A stretch of DNA of 64,000 bases. Source: Labedaea rhizosphaerae. GTDB lineage: Bacteria; Actinomycetota; Actinomycetes; Mycobacteriales; Pseudonocardiaceae. The stretch is from positions 558,001-622,000 of the forward strand of contig NZ_SNXZ01000002.1 of the NCBI RefSeq assembly GCF_004362825.1. Reading direction: 5' to 3'. Positions 8,409 through 17,780 of this stretch are shown here, in pieces. The translations under genes and the position numbers were made by a program. The notes under the pieces were generated by a model. The model did no database searches. It saw nothing but the letters and a program-made list of their open reading frames with translations, and had not been told where the DNA came from. Numbering within the stretch: the stretch's first letter is position 1; the number at the start of each line of letters is the position of its first letter.

Positions 8409-9488
8409 TCAGAAGTTGAACTGGCCGATGTTGTCCTTGGTGAACACGGTCGGCGGGCCGAGCACCAGTTCGCCGTTCGCGCCGACGGTGTACTCGCCGA
8501 GGTCGCCCGCCTTGAACTTCTCGCCCTGCGCACCCGTTATCTGCCCCGACGAGAGCGCCGCGGCCGCGTAGGTGGCGAGGTAGCCGAGCTTCGACGGGTC
8601 CCAGAGGGCGAACGACTTCACGGTCCCGTCCTGGACGAACTTGCGCATCTGGTTCGGCGTGCCGAGCCCGGTCAACGCGACCTTTCCCTTGTACGAGGAG
8701 GAATCCAGGTACCTGGCGGCCGCCGCGACGCCGACCGTGGTCGGCGAGATGATGCCCTTGAGGTTCGGGTGCGCCTGCAGCAGACCCTGCGTCTTCTGGA
8801 ACGACGTCTGGTCGTCGTCGTTGCCGTAGGCGGTCTCGACCAGCTTCAGGTTCGCGTATTCGGGCTTCGCCAGTTCCTGCTTCATCACCGCGATCCACGC
8901 GTTCTGGTTGGTGGCGTTGGGCGTCGCCGACAGGATCGCGATCTCGCCGCCCTTGCCGCCCAGCGCATCCGCGATCAGCTTGACCTGGCCCGCGCCGATG
9001 TCCTGTGTGGACGCCTGGTTGACGAAGATGTCCCGCGCGTCGGTCGCCGCGTCGGAGTCGAACGTGACGACCTTGAGCCCCTGCTTGCGGGCCGACTTCA
9101 GCGCGGGCGCCACCGCGTTGGCGTCGTTGGCCGACAGCACCAGCGCGTCCTGGTGTTGCTGCGCCGCGGTGTTGATGTAGGTGACCTGCGACGACGCGCT
9201 CGCGTCGGACGGACCGGTCGCCTTCACCTGCGCGCCGAAGGAAGTCCCCGCCTGCTCGGCGCCCTTCTGCGCGACGGTGAAGTAGGGGTTGTTCACCTGC
9301 TTCGGCAGGAACGTGATCTTGAGGCCCTGCTTGAGCGGCGCGTTCGGGTTCGCCGCGCCGGTGGCGGCCCCGGGCGCGGCGGCCGACGAGCTCTGGTCGG
9401 TGTTCTCCTTCGTCGTGCCCCCGCACGCCGACAAGGCGAGCGCACCGGTGAGCACGAGCGCGAACAGGCCCATGCGACGAGAGGTCAT
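8409..9488 (-). CDS. rhaS: Rhamnose ABC transporter substrate-binding lipoprotein
   Basis: This 359-residue periplasmic-binding-protein-type solute receptor has a lipoprotein signal peptide and a lipobox LSAC with Cys22. The mature domain has the sugar-binder features LPKQVNNPYF, ALVLSANDANAV and FDSDAA. Assignment to rhamnose rests on similarity to the RhaS family of the rhaSTPQ system and on operon position between the permeases and rhaI. The ATG at 9488 overlaps the stop of the upstream permease gene by 4 bases. A C-rich tail and linker of low complexity follow the lipid anchor. Confidence 0.9.
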   Translation of the reverse strand: MTSRRMGLFALVLTGALALSACGGTTKENTDQSSSAAAPGAATGAANPNAPLKQGLKITFLPKQVNNPYFTVAQKGAEQAGTSFGAQVKATGPSDASASSQVTYINTAAQQHQDALVLSANDANAVAPALKSARKQGLKVVTFDSDAATDARDIFVNQASTQDIGAGQVKLIADALGGKGGEIAILSATPNATNQNAWIAVMKQELAKPEYANLKLVETAYGNDDDQTSFQKTQGLLQAHPNLKGIISPTTVGVAAAARYLDSSSYKGKVALTGLGTPNQMRKFVQDGTVKSFALWDPSKLGYLATYAAAALSSGQITGAQGEKFKAGDLGEYTVGANGELVLGPPTVFTKDNIGQFNF

Positions 9489-10477
9489 GGTTGTGGCCCT
9501 TCCGTGTGGGTTCGAGGGGTCAAGCGCCCGGCAACGGCGCGGACCAGCGCCGGGGTGAGCACGCTGAGCAGCAACAACAAACCGGTGACGACGGTGAGGA
9601 TCTCGGTCGGGACATCCCGCAGGATCAACAGGTTGCGCAGGCCGCCGAGCAGGAGCACGCCCGCGACGACACCGCCGAGCGTGCCGCGGCCGCCGAAGAT
9701 GGAAACGCCGCCGAGCAGCACGGCGGCGACCACCGCGAGCTCGAGGCCGAGCCCGTTGTCGGCGCGGGCGCTGGAGAAGCGGAAGGTGTAGACGATGCCC
9801 GCGACCGCCGACACCGCGCCCGACAGCACGAAGAGGATCAGCTTGATCCGCTTGACCCGGATCCCGGCGAACCGCGCGCCCTGCTCGTTCGCGCCGATCG
9901 CGAACACCGAGCGGCCGAACGAGCTGGCGTGCAACGCGACCGCGAACAACACCGCCAGGACGGCGAACAGCAGGATCGGGTACGGCAGCCAGGTCCCGGC
10001 GACCGGGGTGGTGCCGAACTCCGTGTAGCTGTCCGGGAAATCGGCCACCGCCGTGTCGCCGAGCACGACGAGCGCGAGCCCGCGGTAGAGCGCGAGCGAG
10101 CCGATCGTGACCGCGAGCGACGGCAGCCCGAGCCGCGTCACGAGCAGGCCGTTGACCGCGCCGCAGACCGCGCCGACGGCGATCACGAACGGAAGGATCA
10201 CCTCCAGCGACCAGCCCGCGTTCCACAGCCAGCCGATCAGCGCGCTGGAGAGGCCGAGCACCGACGCGACGGAGAGGTCGATCTCCCCGGCGACGATCAC
10301 GAGCGTGAGCGGCAACGCGATCAACGCGATCTCGCCGATGTCCAGGCCGAGGTAGAAGAGGTTGTCGCCGGACAGGAACTCGCCGCTCGTGCTGACCTGC
10401 CCGACCAGCCCGACGGCGATCAGCAGGACCACCAGCGCGGTCTCCCAGCGCAGCGCGCCACGCACCCGGTCAGCCAC
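9485..10477 (-). CDS. rhaQ: Rhamnose ABC transporter permease (second)
   Basis: This 330-residue inner-membrane permease of the ribose/rhamnose type (BPD_transp_2) has eight or more hydrophobic segments. It carries the conserved EIDLSVASVLGLSS loop and the cytoplasmic coupling motif FAIGANEQGARFAGI. The GTG start at 10477 lies inside the end of the preceding permease gene (8-base overlap). It pairs with RhaP to form the translocation channel powered by RhaT. Confidence 0.92.
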   Translation of the reverse strand: MADRVRGALRWETALVVLLIAVGLVGQVSTSGEFLSGDNLFYLGLDIGEIALIALPLTLVIVAGEIDLSVASVLGLSSALIGWLWNAGWSLEVILPFVIAVGAVCGAVNGLLVTRLGLPSLAVTIGSLALYRGLALVVLGDTAVADFPDSYTEFGTTPVAGTWLPYPILLFAVLAVLFAVALHASSFGRSVFAIGANEQGARFAGIRVKRIKLILFVLSGAVSAVAGIVYTFRFSSARADNGLGLELAVVAAVLLGGVSIFGGRGTLGGVVAGVLLLGGLRNLLILRDVPTEILTVVTGLLLLLSVLTPALVRAVAGRLTPRTHTEGPQP

Positions 10478-11525
10478 CGTCGCCTCCCCGTTCGGCGTTG
10501 ATCCGGCGCAAGGCCCTGCTCAGGCGAAGCGCGAGCAGCCGGTCGACGGTGATCGCGACGAGCAGCAACGCGCCGCTGATGGCCTGCTGCCAGAACGCCG
10601 GGATGCGCAGCACGACCAGGCAACTGGTGATGGTGCCGAGCAGCAGCGCGCCGAGCGCGGCGCCGACGACCGTGCCGGAACCGCCGAAGATCGCGACGCC
10701 GCCGACCACGACCGCGGCGACGACCTGCAGCTCGAGCCCGGTGCCCGCGGCCGCGTCGACCGTGCCGTAGCGCGCGACCCACATCGACCCCGCGAGCCCG
10801 GCGATCAGTCCGGAGAGGACGAACGCGCCGAACACCCTGCGTCCCACCGGGATCCCGGCGAGCACGGCGGCGTCCGGGTTGGAGCCGATGGCGTACAGCT
10901 CGCGGCCGGACCGGTACGAGCGCAGGTGCGTGGCGGCCAGCAGGACCACCATGAGCGTGACGATCACGAGGACCGGGATGCCGACGACCTTGGCGCTGCC
11001 CAGTTCGAGCAGGGCGTCGGGCAGGTTGGCGGCGTTGATCTGGCGGCCGTGGGCGAGGGCGAAGTCGACACCGCGGAAGACGTACAGCGTGCCCAGCGTG
11101 ACGACCAGGCTCGGCACGTTGCCGACCGCGACGGCCGCGCCGTTGAGCACCCCGCACACCGCGCCGACGAGCACGCCGAACGCGATGCCGGCGATGATCG
11201 GCAAGCCCGGGTGATCGGCAACCAGTTGGGCGGTCAGGAAAGCCGAGAGCCCGAGCACCGACCCCACGGACAGGTCCACGTTGCGGGTGACGACCACCAT
11301 CGTCTGCCCGACCGCGAGCAGCGCGACGATCGAGGCGTTGAGCAGCAGGTCCTGAATGGACTGCGGCTGGACGAACCGCGGGTTCGCGATGGCCGTCGGC
11401 ACCACGACGAGTGCCAACGCGACGACGATGCCCAGCTCCCGCACCCGCCCGATGCGGGTGGCCAGCCTGCGCGCGGCCGTGCGGCGGGGCACCTCGGCGG
11501 CGGCCACGTCCACCTGCGCGGTCAC
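10470..11525 (-). CDS. rhaP: Rhamnose ABC transporter permease (first)
   Basis: This 351-residue polytopic permease is homologous to RhaQ. It has [16 protein letters not shown], the EAA-like coupling loop [16 protein letters not shown], and a final hydrophobic region ending in RLALRLSR-type basic residues. The GTG at 11525 overlaps the ATPase stop (GTGA). Its N-terminus of about 30 residues is hydrophilic and Arg-rich before the first membrane helix. Confidence 0.92.
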   Translation of the reverse strand: MTAQVDVAAAEVPRRTAARRLATRIGRVRELGIVVALALVVVPTAIANPRFVQPQSIQDLLLNASIVALLAVGQTMVVVTRNVDLSVGSVLGLSAFLTAQLVADHPGLPIIAGIAFGVLVGAVCGVLNGAAVAVGNVPSLVVTLGTLYVFRGVDFALAHGRQINAANLPDALLELGSAKVVGIPVLVIVTLMVVLLAATHLRSYRSGRELYAIGSNPDAAVLAGIPVGRRVFGAFVLSGLIAGLAGSMWVARYGTVDAAAGTGLELQVVAAVVVGGVAIFGGSGTVVGAALGALLLGTITSCLVVLRIPAFWQQAISGALLLVAITVDRLLALRLSRALRRINAERGGDGG

Positions 11526-13015
11526 GACGCGACCTGACCGGCCGCTGCCAGCGCGACCCGCTCCTCGGTCGCCTCGGCGCGCGAGAGCTGCTCGACCAGC
11601 CGTCCCTCGTGCATGACGAGCACGCGGTCGGCCATCCCGAGCACCTCCGGCAGCTCGGAGGAGATCATCAGCACCGCGACGCCGTCGGCCGCCAGCTCGG
11701 ACAACAGCCGGTGCACCTCGGCCTTGGTGGCGACGTCGATGCCGCGGGTCGGCTCGTCGACGATCAAGACGGCCGGCCGGCGCGACAGCCACTTGGCCAG
11801 CACGACCTTCTGCTGGTTGCCGCCGGACAGCACCGACACGGGATCGGACAGGCGCGCGAACTTGAGCTGCAGCTTCACCGCCCAGTCGCGGGCCAGCGAG
11901 CGCTCCCCGCGGCGGCCGAGCAGCCCCGCCCTGGAGATGCGGGCGAGCGAGGCGAGCGCGATGTTGCGCTCGATCGACGCGTCCATCACCAGGCCCTGCT
12001 GGCGCCGGTCCTCCGGCACGAAGCCGATGCCGGCGGCCATGGCCGCGGTCGGCGAGCCCGGGCGCAACGGCAGCCCGCGCACGAAGACCCGTCCCGCGTC
12101 CGGCCGGTCGATGCCGAAGATCGCCCGGGCGACCTCGCTGCGCCCCGCGCCGACCAGGCCCGCGAGCGCGACGATCTCGCCCGCGCACACCTCGAACGAC
12201 ACGTCGGTGAACACGCCTTCGCGGGTCAGGCGCCGCACGTCCAGCAGCACGTCGCCGGGTGCGGTGTCCTGCTTGGGGTAGAGCTGGGAGAGCTCGCGGC
12301 CGACCATGCGGCGCACGAGCGCGTCGGGCGTCTCGCCGTCAAGCGCACCGGACCAGACGTAGGCGCCGTCGCGCAACACGGTCGCCCCGTGGCACAAGGC
12401 GAACACCTCGTCGAGCCGGTGCGACACGAAGAGCACAGCGGTGTCCTGGGCCAGCAGTGCTTCCACCACCCCGAAAAGGCGCCGCACCTCGGGCGCCGAG
12501 AGCGCCGCCGTCGGCTCGTCCATGACGATCACCCGCGCGTCGAACGACAGCGCCTTGGCGATCTCGACGAGCTGCTGGTCCGCAATGGACAGTCCGCTGG
12601 CCGGCCGCGCCGGGTCGAGACGGACGCCGAGGCGGTCGAAGAGCTCCTCGGTCCGCCGGTGCATGGCGCGGACGTCGATCCGGCGGCCGGCCCCGAGCGG
12701 CTGGCGGCGCATGAAGACGTTCTCCGCCACCGTGAGGTCGCCGAACAGCGTCGGCTCCTGGTAGATGATCGCGATCCCGGCGGCCAGCGCGTCGGCCGGG
12801 CCCGCGAACCGGCGCGGCACGCCGTCGACGACGACCTGCCCGGCGTCCGGGCGGTGCACCCCGGCGAGCGTCTTGATCAGGGTGGACTTGCCCGCACCGT
12901 TCTCGCCGAGCAGGGCGTGCGCCTCGCCGGGGAAGAGCTCCAGCGTGACGCCGCTCAGCGCGCGCACCGCGCCGAACGACTTGCTCACCTCGGTCAGGCT
13001 CACGACTGCCCGCAC
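11522..13015 (-). CDS. rhaT: Rhamnose ABC transporter ATP-binding protein (two ABC domains)
   Basis: This 497-residue tandem ABC ATPase of the RbsA/RhaT class has Walker [10 protein letters not shown] at residues 37-45 and Walker [13 protein letters not shown] in the first domain. The second domain has the degenerate Walker [10 protein letters not shown], signature [15 protein letters not shown] and Walker [13 protein letters not shown] degenerate second nucleotide site is typical of this class. The GTG at 13015 is the first gene of the minus-strand operon, directly downstream of the operator region. Confidence 0.93.
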   Translation of the reverse strand: MRAVVSLTEVSKSFGAVRALSGVTLELFPGEAHALLGENGAGKSTLIKTLAGVHRPDAGQVVVDGVPRRFAGPADALAAGIAIIYQEPTLFGDLTVAENVFMRRQPLGAGRRIDVRAMHRRTEELFDRLGVRLDPARPASGLSIADQQLVEIAKALSFDARVIVMDEPTAALSAPEVRRLFGVVEALLAQDTAVLFVSHRLDEVFALCHGATVLRDGAYVWSGALDGETPDALVRRMVGRELSQLYPKQDTAPGDVLLDVRRLTREGVFTDVSFEVCAGEIVALAGLVGAGRSEVARAIFGIDRPDAGRVFVRGLPLRPGSPTAAMAAGIGFVPEDRRQQGLVMDASIERNIALASLARISRAGLLGRRGERSLARDWAVKLQLKFARLSDPVSVLSGGNQQKVVLAKWLSRRPAVLIVDEPTRGIDVATKAEVHRLLSELAADGVAVLMISSELPEVLGMADRVLVMHEGRLVEQLSRAEATEERVALAAAGQVAS

Positions 13016-13028
13016 GGCACCTCCGTGG

Positions 13029-13044
13029 ATTGAAACGTTTCAAT
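13029..13044. promoter_or_regulatory. LacI-type operator, perfect 16-bp palindrome
   Basis: ATTGAAACGTTTCAAT is a perfect inverted repeat with a central CG, the classic shape of a LacI/GalR-family binding site. It lies 14 bases upstream of the rhaT start codon on the minus-strand side, so a bound repressor would block transcription or initiation of the rhamnose operon. Confidence 0.85.
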
Positions 13045-13105
13045 TCATCGGGTGGAAGAAGCGTCGCAACTTCGACGCAACGTGTCAATAGCTGGGTTAC
13101 AGTCC

Positions 13106-13121
13106 GTTGACACGTTTCAAC
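13106..13121. promoter_or_regulatory. Second LacI-type operator, near-palindrome
   Basis: GTTGACACGTTTCAAC matches the upstream operator in its core (TTGAMACGTTTCAA) with one mismatch between half-sites. It lies 18 bases before the GTG of the regulator gene, suggesting autoregulation. A third half-site (CGTGTCAA, 13081-13088) lies between the two operators. Confidence 0.78.
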
Positions 13122-13138
13122 TTCCGCGAGGAGCATCC

Positions 13139-14164
13139 GTGGCCCAGCCGGTCAGCATCCGCGACGTGGCGCTGCGCGCGGGCGTGTCCAACGGGACCGT
13201 GTCGAACGTGCTGAACCGGCCCGAACGGGTCGCGGCGCCCACCCGCCTGCGGGTCGAGGCGGCGATCGCGGAGCTGGGCTTCGTGCGCAACGAGTCGGCG
13301 CGCCAACTGCGGGCCGGGCGCAGCCGAGCGATCGCCTACGTCGTGCTGGACGCGGGGAACCCGTTCTTCACCGACGTGGCGCGCGGGGTCGAGCACGCGG
13401 CGCGCGAGGCCGGGCTCGCCGTGTACCTGCTCAACAGCGACGAGAACGCCGAGCGCGAGCGCGAGAACTTGGAGCTGCTGCACGAACAACGCGTGCAGGG
13501 CATCCTGATCACGCCGATCGAGCAGGACAACGAGTACGCGGCGCAGCTGCAGCGCCAGGGCACACCGGTGGTGCTCGTGGACCGCGGCGCCCAGGACGCG
13601 GCGCAGTGCTCGGTCGCCGTCGACGACGTCCTCGGTGGCGACCTGGCCGCCACACACCTGATCGAGAGCGGCCACGAACGGATCGCCATGATCGGCGGGC
13701 CGTTCTCCATCCAGCAGGTGCGCGACCGCCACGAGGGCGCGGCGCGCGCGCTGGCCCGCGCGGGGTTGCCGCCGTTGACCGTGCTGGAGACTTCCGCGCT
13801 GCAAGTGGCCGAGGGACGCCGGGCAGGCGAGCGCCTGGTCGGCCTGCCCTCGGCGCGCCGACCCACGGCTGCCTTCTGCGCCAACGACTTGCTGGCCCTC
13901 GGGCTGCTGCAAGCCATGACCCAGCAGGGTTTGCGCGTCCCCGACGACCTGGCGGTGGTCGGCTACGACGACATCGAGTTCGCCGCCGCCGCGGCCGTCC
14001 CGCTGACCTCGGTGCGCCAGCCGCGCGAGCTGCTCGGCCGGACCGCGGCGCAGTTGTTGCTCGAGGAGGCGTCCGGCGAGCCAGCGCACGAGCACCGGCA
14101 CGTACAGTTCCAGCCGGAACTGGTCGTCCGCGCCTCGACCACGATGACGACGCTGAGATGGTGA
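13139..14164 (+). CDS. LacI-family regulator of the rhamnose operon
   Basis: This 341-residue protein has an N-terminal LacI helix-turn-helix (VSIRDVALRAGVSNGTVSNV, residues about 5-24), the hinge RNESARQLRAGRS and a periplasmic-binding-protein-like effector domain (DAGNPFFTDVARG; AFCANDLLALG; VGYDDIEFAAAA). The GTG at 13139 has a GAGGAG ribosome site at 13127-13132. It is divergent from the rhamnose transport/catabolic operon with two cognate-looking operators between. The likely inducer is rhamnose or a derivative, which is inferred. Repression is expected, because operators overlap both start regions. Confidence 0.92.
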   Translation: MAQPVSIRDVALRAGVSNGTVSNVLNRPERVAAPTRLRVEAAIAELGFVRNESARQLRAGRSRAIAYVVLDAGNPFFTDVARGVEHAAREAGLAVYLLNSDENAERERENLELLHEQRVQGILITPIEQDNEYAAQLQRQGTPVVLVDRGAQDAAQCSVAVDDVLGGDLAATHLIESGHERIAMIGGPFSIQQVRDRHEGAARALARAGLPPLTVLETSALQVAEGRRAGERLVGLPSARRPTAAFCANDLLALGLLQAMTQQGLRVPDDLAVVGYDDIEFAAAAAVPLTSVRQPRELLGRTAAQLLLEEASGEPAHEHRHVQFQPELVVRASTTMTTLRW

Positions 14165-14354
14165 GCGCGTAGAGGTTGCACAGGTCGCCGAACACCCGCA
14201 CCTGCCTGCAGGTGGCGAACCCGAGTTCGTCGCAAACCTTCAACGACGCCAGGTCCTGGGGAGCGATGACGACGAGCAGCTCGCCGGTGTAGGCGTCGCG
14301 GGCTTGGCGAACAACGCGATGCTCGCCTCGGTTGTATACCCGAAGCCGAGGCAC
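14165..14354 (-). pseudogene. Gene remnant converging on the lacI gene
   Basis: From a GTG at 14354 the minus strand reads as well-formed protein (VYNRGEHRVVRQARDAYTGE, then a second block DLASLKVCDELGFATCRQVR and FGDLCNLYAL). It runs without a stop into the antisense of lacI, where the codon pattern collapses. The coding-like part is about 63 residues and resembles a conserved actinobacterial small protein whose C-terminus was lost. I do not recognise the family. This may mark a recombination junction just after the rhamnose locus. Confidence 0.45.
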
Positions 14355-14429
14355 TCCGGGTCGTGGTTGGGCAGGTTCACGGCAAGGGAACTCGGCCAGG
14401 TCGACGCGCCGGTCCCGTCGCGCTCAATG

Positions 14430-15010
14430 GCGTCGTTTTCGCCTGCGACCTCGACCGCGATCGGGCCCGCACCCGCGTCTTCGACCGTGCCCTGATCGGC
14501 ATCCTCGACCGCGCCCGCGACCTCGACCCCAACCGATCCCGCAGCCCTCGGTCACGTCGTCGACCTCGAGAGCGCCCGCGGCTTCACCCGCGACCTCGCC
14601 TGCTTCCTCACCCGCGCTCACGCCCACGCTCGCGACTGCGACCTTGAACTGCGACCTCGCGCTCGACCGTGACCCCGCGCTCGACCGCGACATCAACCTC
14701 TGCCGTACTCGCGCTCGTGGACTGTCCCTAATGTTGTTGTGCAGGGGTGGCGCGCTTCCGGACCGGAAAGCTGCTGCGCACGATCAACGGCACGACGACG
14801 GTGGACACGTCCTGGCTGGACCCAGCGACCATCACCATTCAGCACGTCGCCCGACTGGAAGGACTGATCGACGACTTCACCGGGGCAGACTTGCGTGCTG
14901 CCGATCTGACTGGGCTGAACCTCGTCGGTGTGCGATGGTCCCGGTCCGCGACAGCGATGACTCTGTGGCCACCAGGCGACATCGACTGGATCATGAACGC
15001 CCCAACACGC
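14430..15010 (+). pseudogene. Frameshifted remnant of an LDRA-repeat/pentapeptide protein
   Basis: Across three frames the plus strand reads as pieces of one protein. First comes an acidic-basic helical repeat (ACDLDRDRARTRVFDRAL, ILDRARDLD), then ARGFTRDLACFLTRAHAHAR, then LALDRDPALDRDINLC. Finally there is a pentapeptide-like ending with DDFTGADLRAADLTGLNLVG followed by RWS and a WPPGDIDW block. This order is the known C-terminal layout of large actinobacterial NACHT/STAND-type proteins. At least two frameshifts and no N-terminal ATPase make it a decayed relic. The repetitive DNA here is coding decay, not a regulatory repeat. Confidence 0.6.
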
Positions 15011-15301
15011 AGCTCGCGCTGCGGGATCGTCGGGTTGGTGGTTGTTGCGGACCCACGTTGCCAGCACGCTGAGCCGTCAATTCTCCAGCAAAGCTTCTTG
15101 CGAAATGTGTTCCTCTGGGGAATTCTGATAAATCAGAGAACCGTGGGTCGCTAGCGCCACTATCATTCGACTCGCCGAATGCCTGCTGATAGCTTCCCAT
15201 TCGATTCACTGGCCAAGCCGCCATGGGAACAGCAGCTACCGGCATGGAGGAACGCGCACTTCCGTTTCCTGCGAGCATTACATGCCGATACGGGAGGCAT
15301 T

Positions 15302-16330
15302 GTGCGGTGCACGGAAACCAACATTCGTGGGTTCGGCGTGGAGATCGGGAATGTGACCTCGGCTCGCGCGGGCAAGGGAGGTGACACTGCAACCTCCGCC
15401 GGCTCGCCATGCGCGCCGTCAGTCGCAGTGTCTGCACAGTCCGGAGCCAGCATGGCGGTCGCTGCGGCTCGACAAGCCTTGGAAAGTTCATACGGCTCGC
15501 ATGATCGCACCAGTCAGGTAGGCCTTCATCTCCACTCGAGCATGTGGGAACGCGGCGATTTTTACAGCGTTGCCTGTTCGATGCACCGGCAGCTGAATTT
15601 GCCGGCCGGGATGGTTGCCGAGATCAACGCCATGTCAAACAGCATGGGTCTGGCTCTCGAGTTGGCTGCAAGCGTGCTTCAGAGCCGCGACGATGTCGGT
15701 GACGCGCTGGTGACCGCTGGCGAGCAGTTCGCTGAGCCGAGGTTTCCTCGGCTCACCGCGGACTTCGGCGTCGTCTATGGGGACGCCGGTGCCGCTCTGG
15801 TGTTGAGTCGCGCACCTGGGATCGCACGAGTGCGGTCGGTGGCGACGGTGGCCGATACCAGCCTGGAGGGCTTGAATCGTCGCACGGTTCGCGATCCGGT
15901 CGACGGCGTTGCGCCGCTGGATCTCCGCTCGCGGAAACGCAGCTGGTTCGCAAGTCATGGCGGACCGGAGGTCGTCGTGCAGCGATCGGTTCGCGCTGTT
16001 CGACGCGTTGTGGGTCAAGCGTTGGCGGATGCGGGCATCGGCCTACTCGACGCGCGGTGGGTTCTGCTGCCGTTCTTCGGCGAGAAGATCATGCGCGAGC
16101 AGTACCTCGATCCGTTGCAGATCCCACGGTCGCGAACCTTGGTGGACCTGGGGTTGCGGTTCGGCCACCTGGGGGCGGCGGACAACGTTGTTGCCCTGCA
16201 TCACCTGTGGTCCAACAAGATGGTTGGCTTGGGTGACTCGGTTGTGTTGGTGTCCAGTGGCGTTGGCATGACCTGGACCGCAGCTGTTCTCGAGTTCACG
16301 CGTGATCCGATTTCGTCGTCGAGCGCGTGA
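15302..16330 (+). CDS. KAS III-like (FabH-type) acyl transferase with Ser replacing the catalytic Cys
   Basis: This 342-residue thiolase-fold protein of the ketoacyl-ACP synthase III family found in actinobacterial secondary metabolism shows the paired-half architecture: DFGVVYGDAGAALVLSRAPG mid-protein and RFGHLGAADN near the C-terminus. The position normally occupied by the nucleophilic Cys (xGCNGM) reads MSNSMG, with Ser112 in its place. Ser variants are known among acyltransferases of this family that do not condense. The GTG at 15302 is chosen because GGGAGG lies 4 bases upstream; an in-frame ATG at 15179 would add 41 odd residues. No ACP or partner enzymes are nearby. Confidence 0.8.
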   Translation: MRCTETNIRGFGVEIGNVTSARAGKGGDTATSAGSPCAPSVAVSAQSGASMAVAAARQALESSYGSHDRTSQVGLHLHSSMWERGDFYSVACSMHRQLNLPAGMVAEINAMSNSMGLALELAASVLQSRDDVGDALVTAGEQFAEPRFPRLTADFGVVYGDAGAALVLSRAPGIARVRSVATVADTSLEGLNRRTVRDPVDGVAPLDLRSRKRSWFASHGGPEVVVQRSVRAVRRVVGQALADAGIGLLDARWVLLPFFGEKIMREQYLDPLQIPRSRTLVDLGLRFGHLGAADNVVALHHLWSNKMVGLGDSVVLVSSGVGMTWTAAVLEFTRDPISSSSA

Positions 16331-16524
16331 TGAGAAGGAATCAGGCTCGCCAACCCGGAGCGTCTCGACTGCGACCTCGTCCGGCAGCCGGGCGTCAGGC
16401 GCCTATGGCTGGAGGAGCTCGCCTCGGCGGATCCTGTCCGCCAACTGATCGGATACCAGTTCTGTCGTTGCATCGACCGCCAGGACATGGCCGAACCGCA
16501 TCGCCTGTCTCTGGCTGGGCCGTG

Positions 16525-17526
16525 ATGGCCCGACCACCGGCTGAGCCGTGGCTTCGTCGTGCCCGGCGAACAGGAAGCATCCTTGGCTTGGTGGTCGTCG
16601 TGTTGGTCGGCGCTTGCACCATCGTGGCGCAGGTCATCGGCTGGGTACACCCGAGCGGGCCGGTCAGCCCGCACGGTCCGGCAGACGCCGACTTTCGTGC
16701 AGCCGCTGTCGTAACGGCGACGGACTACCTGACGTGGAGCCAGGCTGACCGATCCGAACGTCCGACCGTGTCGGCTCGCTTTGCACCATCGCCGCCGCAG
16801 GCAAACCCGCAGCAATCGCAGCCCGTCGATGGGTGGAACGGTGTCGGCCGTCAATGGGCCGACAGCGCGGCCGCCGTGGCGGTGTTGCGTATCGCGCCGG
16901 ACGCCGCGCTGGTCACGGTCAACACCCGCGTCAGCTCCCTGCCAGTCGTCGGTGACACCACGTCCGGAACCGATCCTGGTGCGTCAGCGAGCACGACCGC
17001 ACCGGCGACGACGACGCCGTCCGCGAAGAATCCCTCGATCTCGACCTGGCCGTTGGGGCGCTCTCGGTGGGTGATGCTGACCGTCGCGTTGGCGTGGCGG
17101 GATGCGCGGTTCGTGCTCACGGGATTGCCCGCACTGGTCGGGTCGCCGCCCGCCACCGCACCGGTAGTACAGAGGCGATCGGACACCGGCGACGCGGCCT
17201 TCGCAGAGTCCACCAGGGACGCCGTCGTCCGGTTGCTGACCGCTTACGGCACCGGCGATCTCGAGTTTGTGCGCGCGCCGGGCACCCGATTCACCGGTCT
17301 CGGTGGTGTGGCGTCGTTGCACGCGGTCACGAGCTGGCAGGTCGCACCGGCCAGCGCGGATGCGCGGACTCGGACGGGTGTTGCAACTGTCGTCTGGCAG
17401 CTGGTGAACGACGCGGGGTCTTCTGCGCCTGCGGCCATGTTGACGTGCGCGTATCGGATCGACCTGCGCTGGCAAGACGACCGCTGGCTGCTGCAGTCGA
17501 TCACCGGGGATTGGGGGACGCTGTGA
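16525..17526 (+). CDS. TcpC-like conjugal transfer protein (VirB8-type)
   Basis: This 333-residue protein has one membrane helix near the N-terminus (ILGLVVVVLVGACTIVAQVI), then two NTF2-like extracytoplasmic segments. The first is around VVTATDYLTWSQADRSER and the second around TRDAVVRLLTAYGTGDLEFV, separated by a Ser/Thr/Pro linker. This matches the TcpC/VirB8-like scaffold of Gram-positive conjugation systems. ATG at 16525 (or the adjoining GTG at 16522) places the helix correctly; the longer open frame from 16327 begins with an unlikely Arg/Pro-rich tract. It is the first gene of a coupled transfer operon. Confidence 0.8.
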   Translation: MARPPAEPWLRRARRTGSILGLVVVVLVGACTIVAQVIGWVHPSGPVSPHGPADADFRAAAVVTATDYLTWSQADRSERPTVSARFAPSPPQANPQQSQPVDGWNGVGRQWADSAAAVAVLRIAPDAALVTVNTRVSSLPVVGDTTSGTDPGASASTTAPATTTPSAKNPSISTWPLGRSRWVMLTVALAWRDARFVLTGLPALVGSPPATAPVVQRRSDTGDAAFAESTRDAVVRLLTAYGTGDLEFVRAPGTRFTGLGGVASLHAVTSWQVAPASADARTRTGVATVVWQLVNDAGSSAPAAMLTCAYRIDLRWQDDRWLLQSITGDWGTL

Positions 17527-17774
17527 TCGTCGCGCAAGGGGCGTTGAACTCGGATTCCGGCGCTGCGCTGGCGCATGTGGCGCTCGGGATCATCGGCAGC
17601 TTCATCCTGGTGATCTTGGCCTTCCGGGCGCTCGCGGCGTTCGCGGACGAACGCTACGGCAAGATCGTGACCTGCTTCCTCGCCGCCGTTCCGGTGTTCG
17701 GGTTCGCGTATCTGCCCGACCAGACCAGAAGCTTGCTCAGCACGTTGTGGTCGATGTTCGCAGGCGGCGGGTGA
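17523..17774 (+). CDS. Small two-span membrane protein of the transfer operon
   Basis: This 83-residue protein has two hydrophobic segments (LGIIGSFILVILAFRALAAF and VTCFLAAVPVFGFAYL). The GTG start overlaps the stop of the TcpC-like gene (GTGA), showing it is a real coupled gene. Position between the TcpC-like and TcpE-like genes matches the small TcpD-type proteins of Tcp conjugation loci, although identity cannot be proved at this size. Confidence 0.7.
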   Translation: MIVAQGALNSDSGAALAHVALGIIGSFILVILAFRALAAFADERYGKIVTCFLAAVPVFGFAYLPDQTRSLLSTLWSMFAGGG

Positions 17775-17780
17775 CTCACG

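Noticed and set aside
13061-13078. GCGTCG...CGACGC inverted repeat between the two rhamnose operators.
   Set aside because: Does not match the operator core; six-base arms are common at this GC content.
14430-14700. Repetitive DNA that at first looks like an array of short repeats or CRISPR.
   Set aside because: Units are irregular, there are no constant-length spacers, and the pattern is explained by a decayed LDRA-repeat coding sequence.
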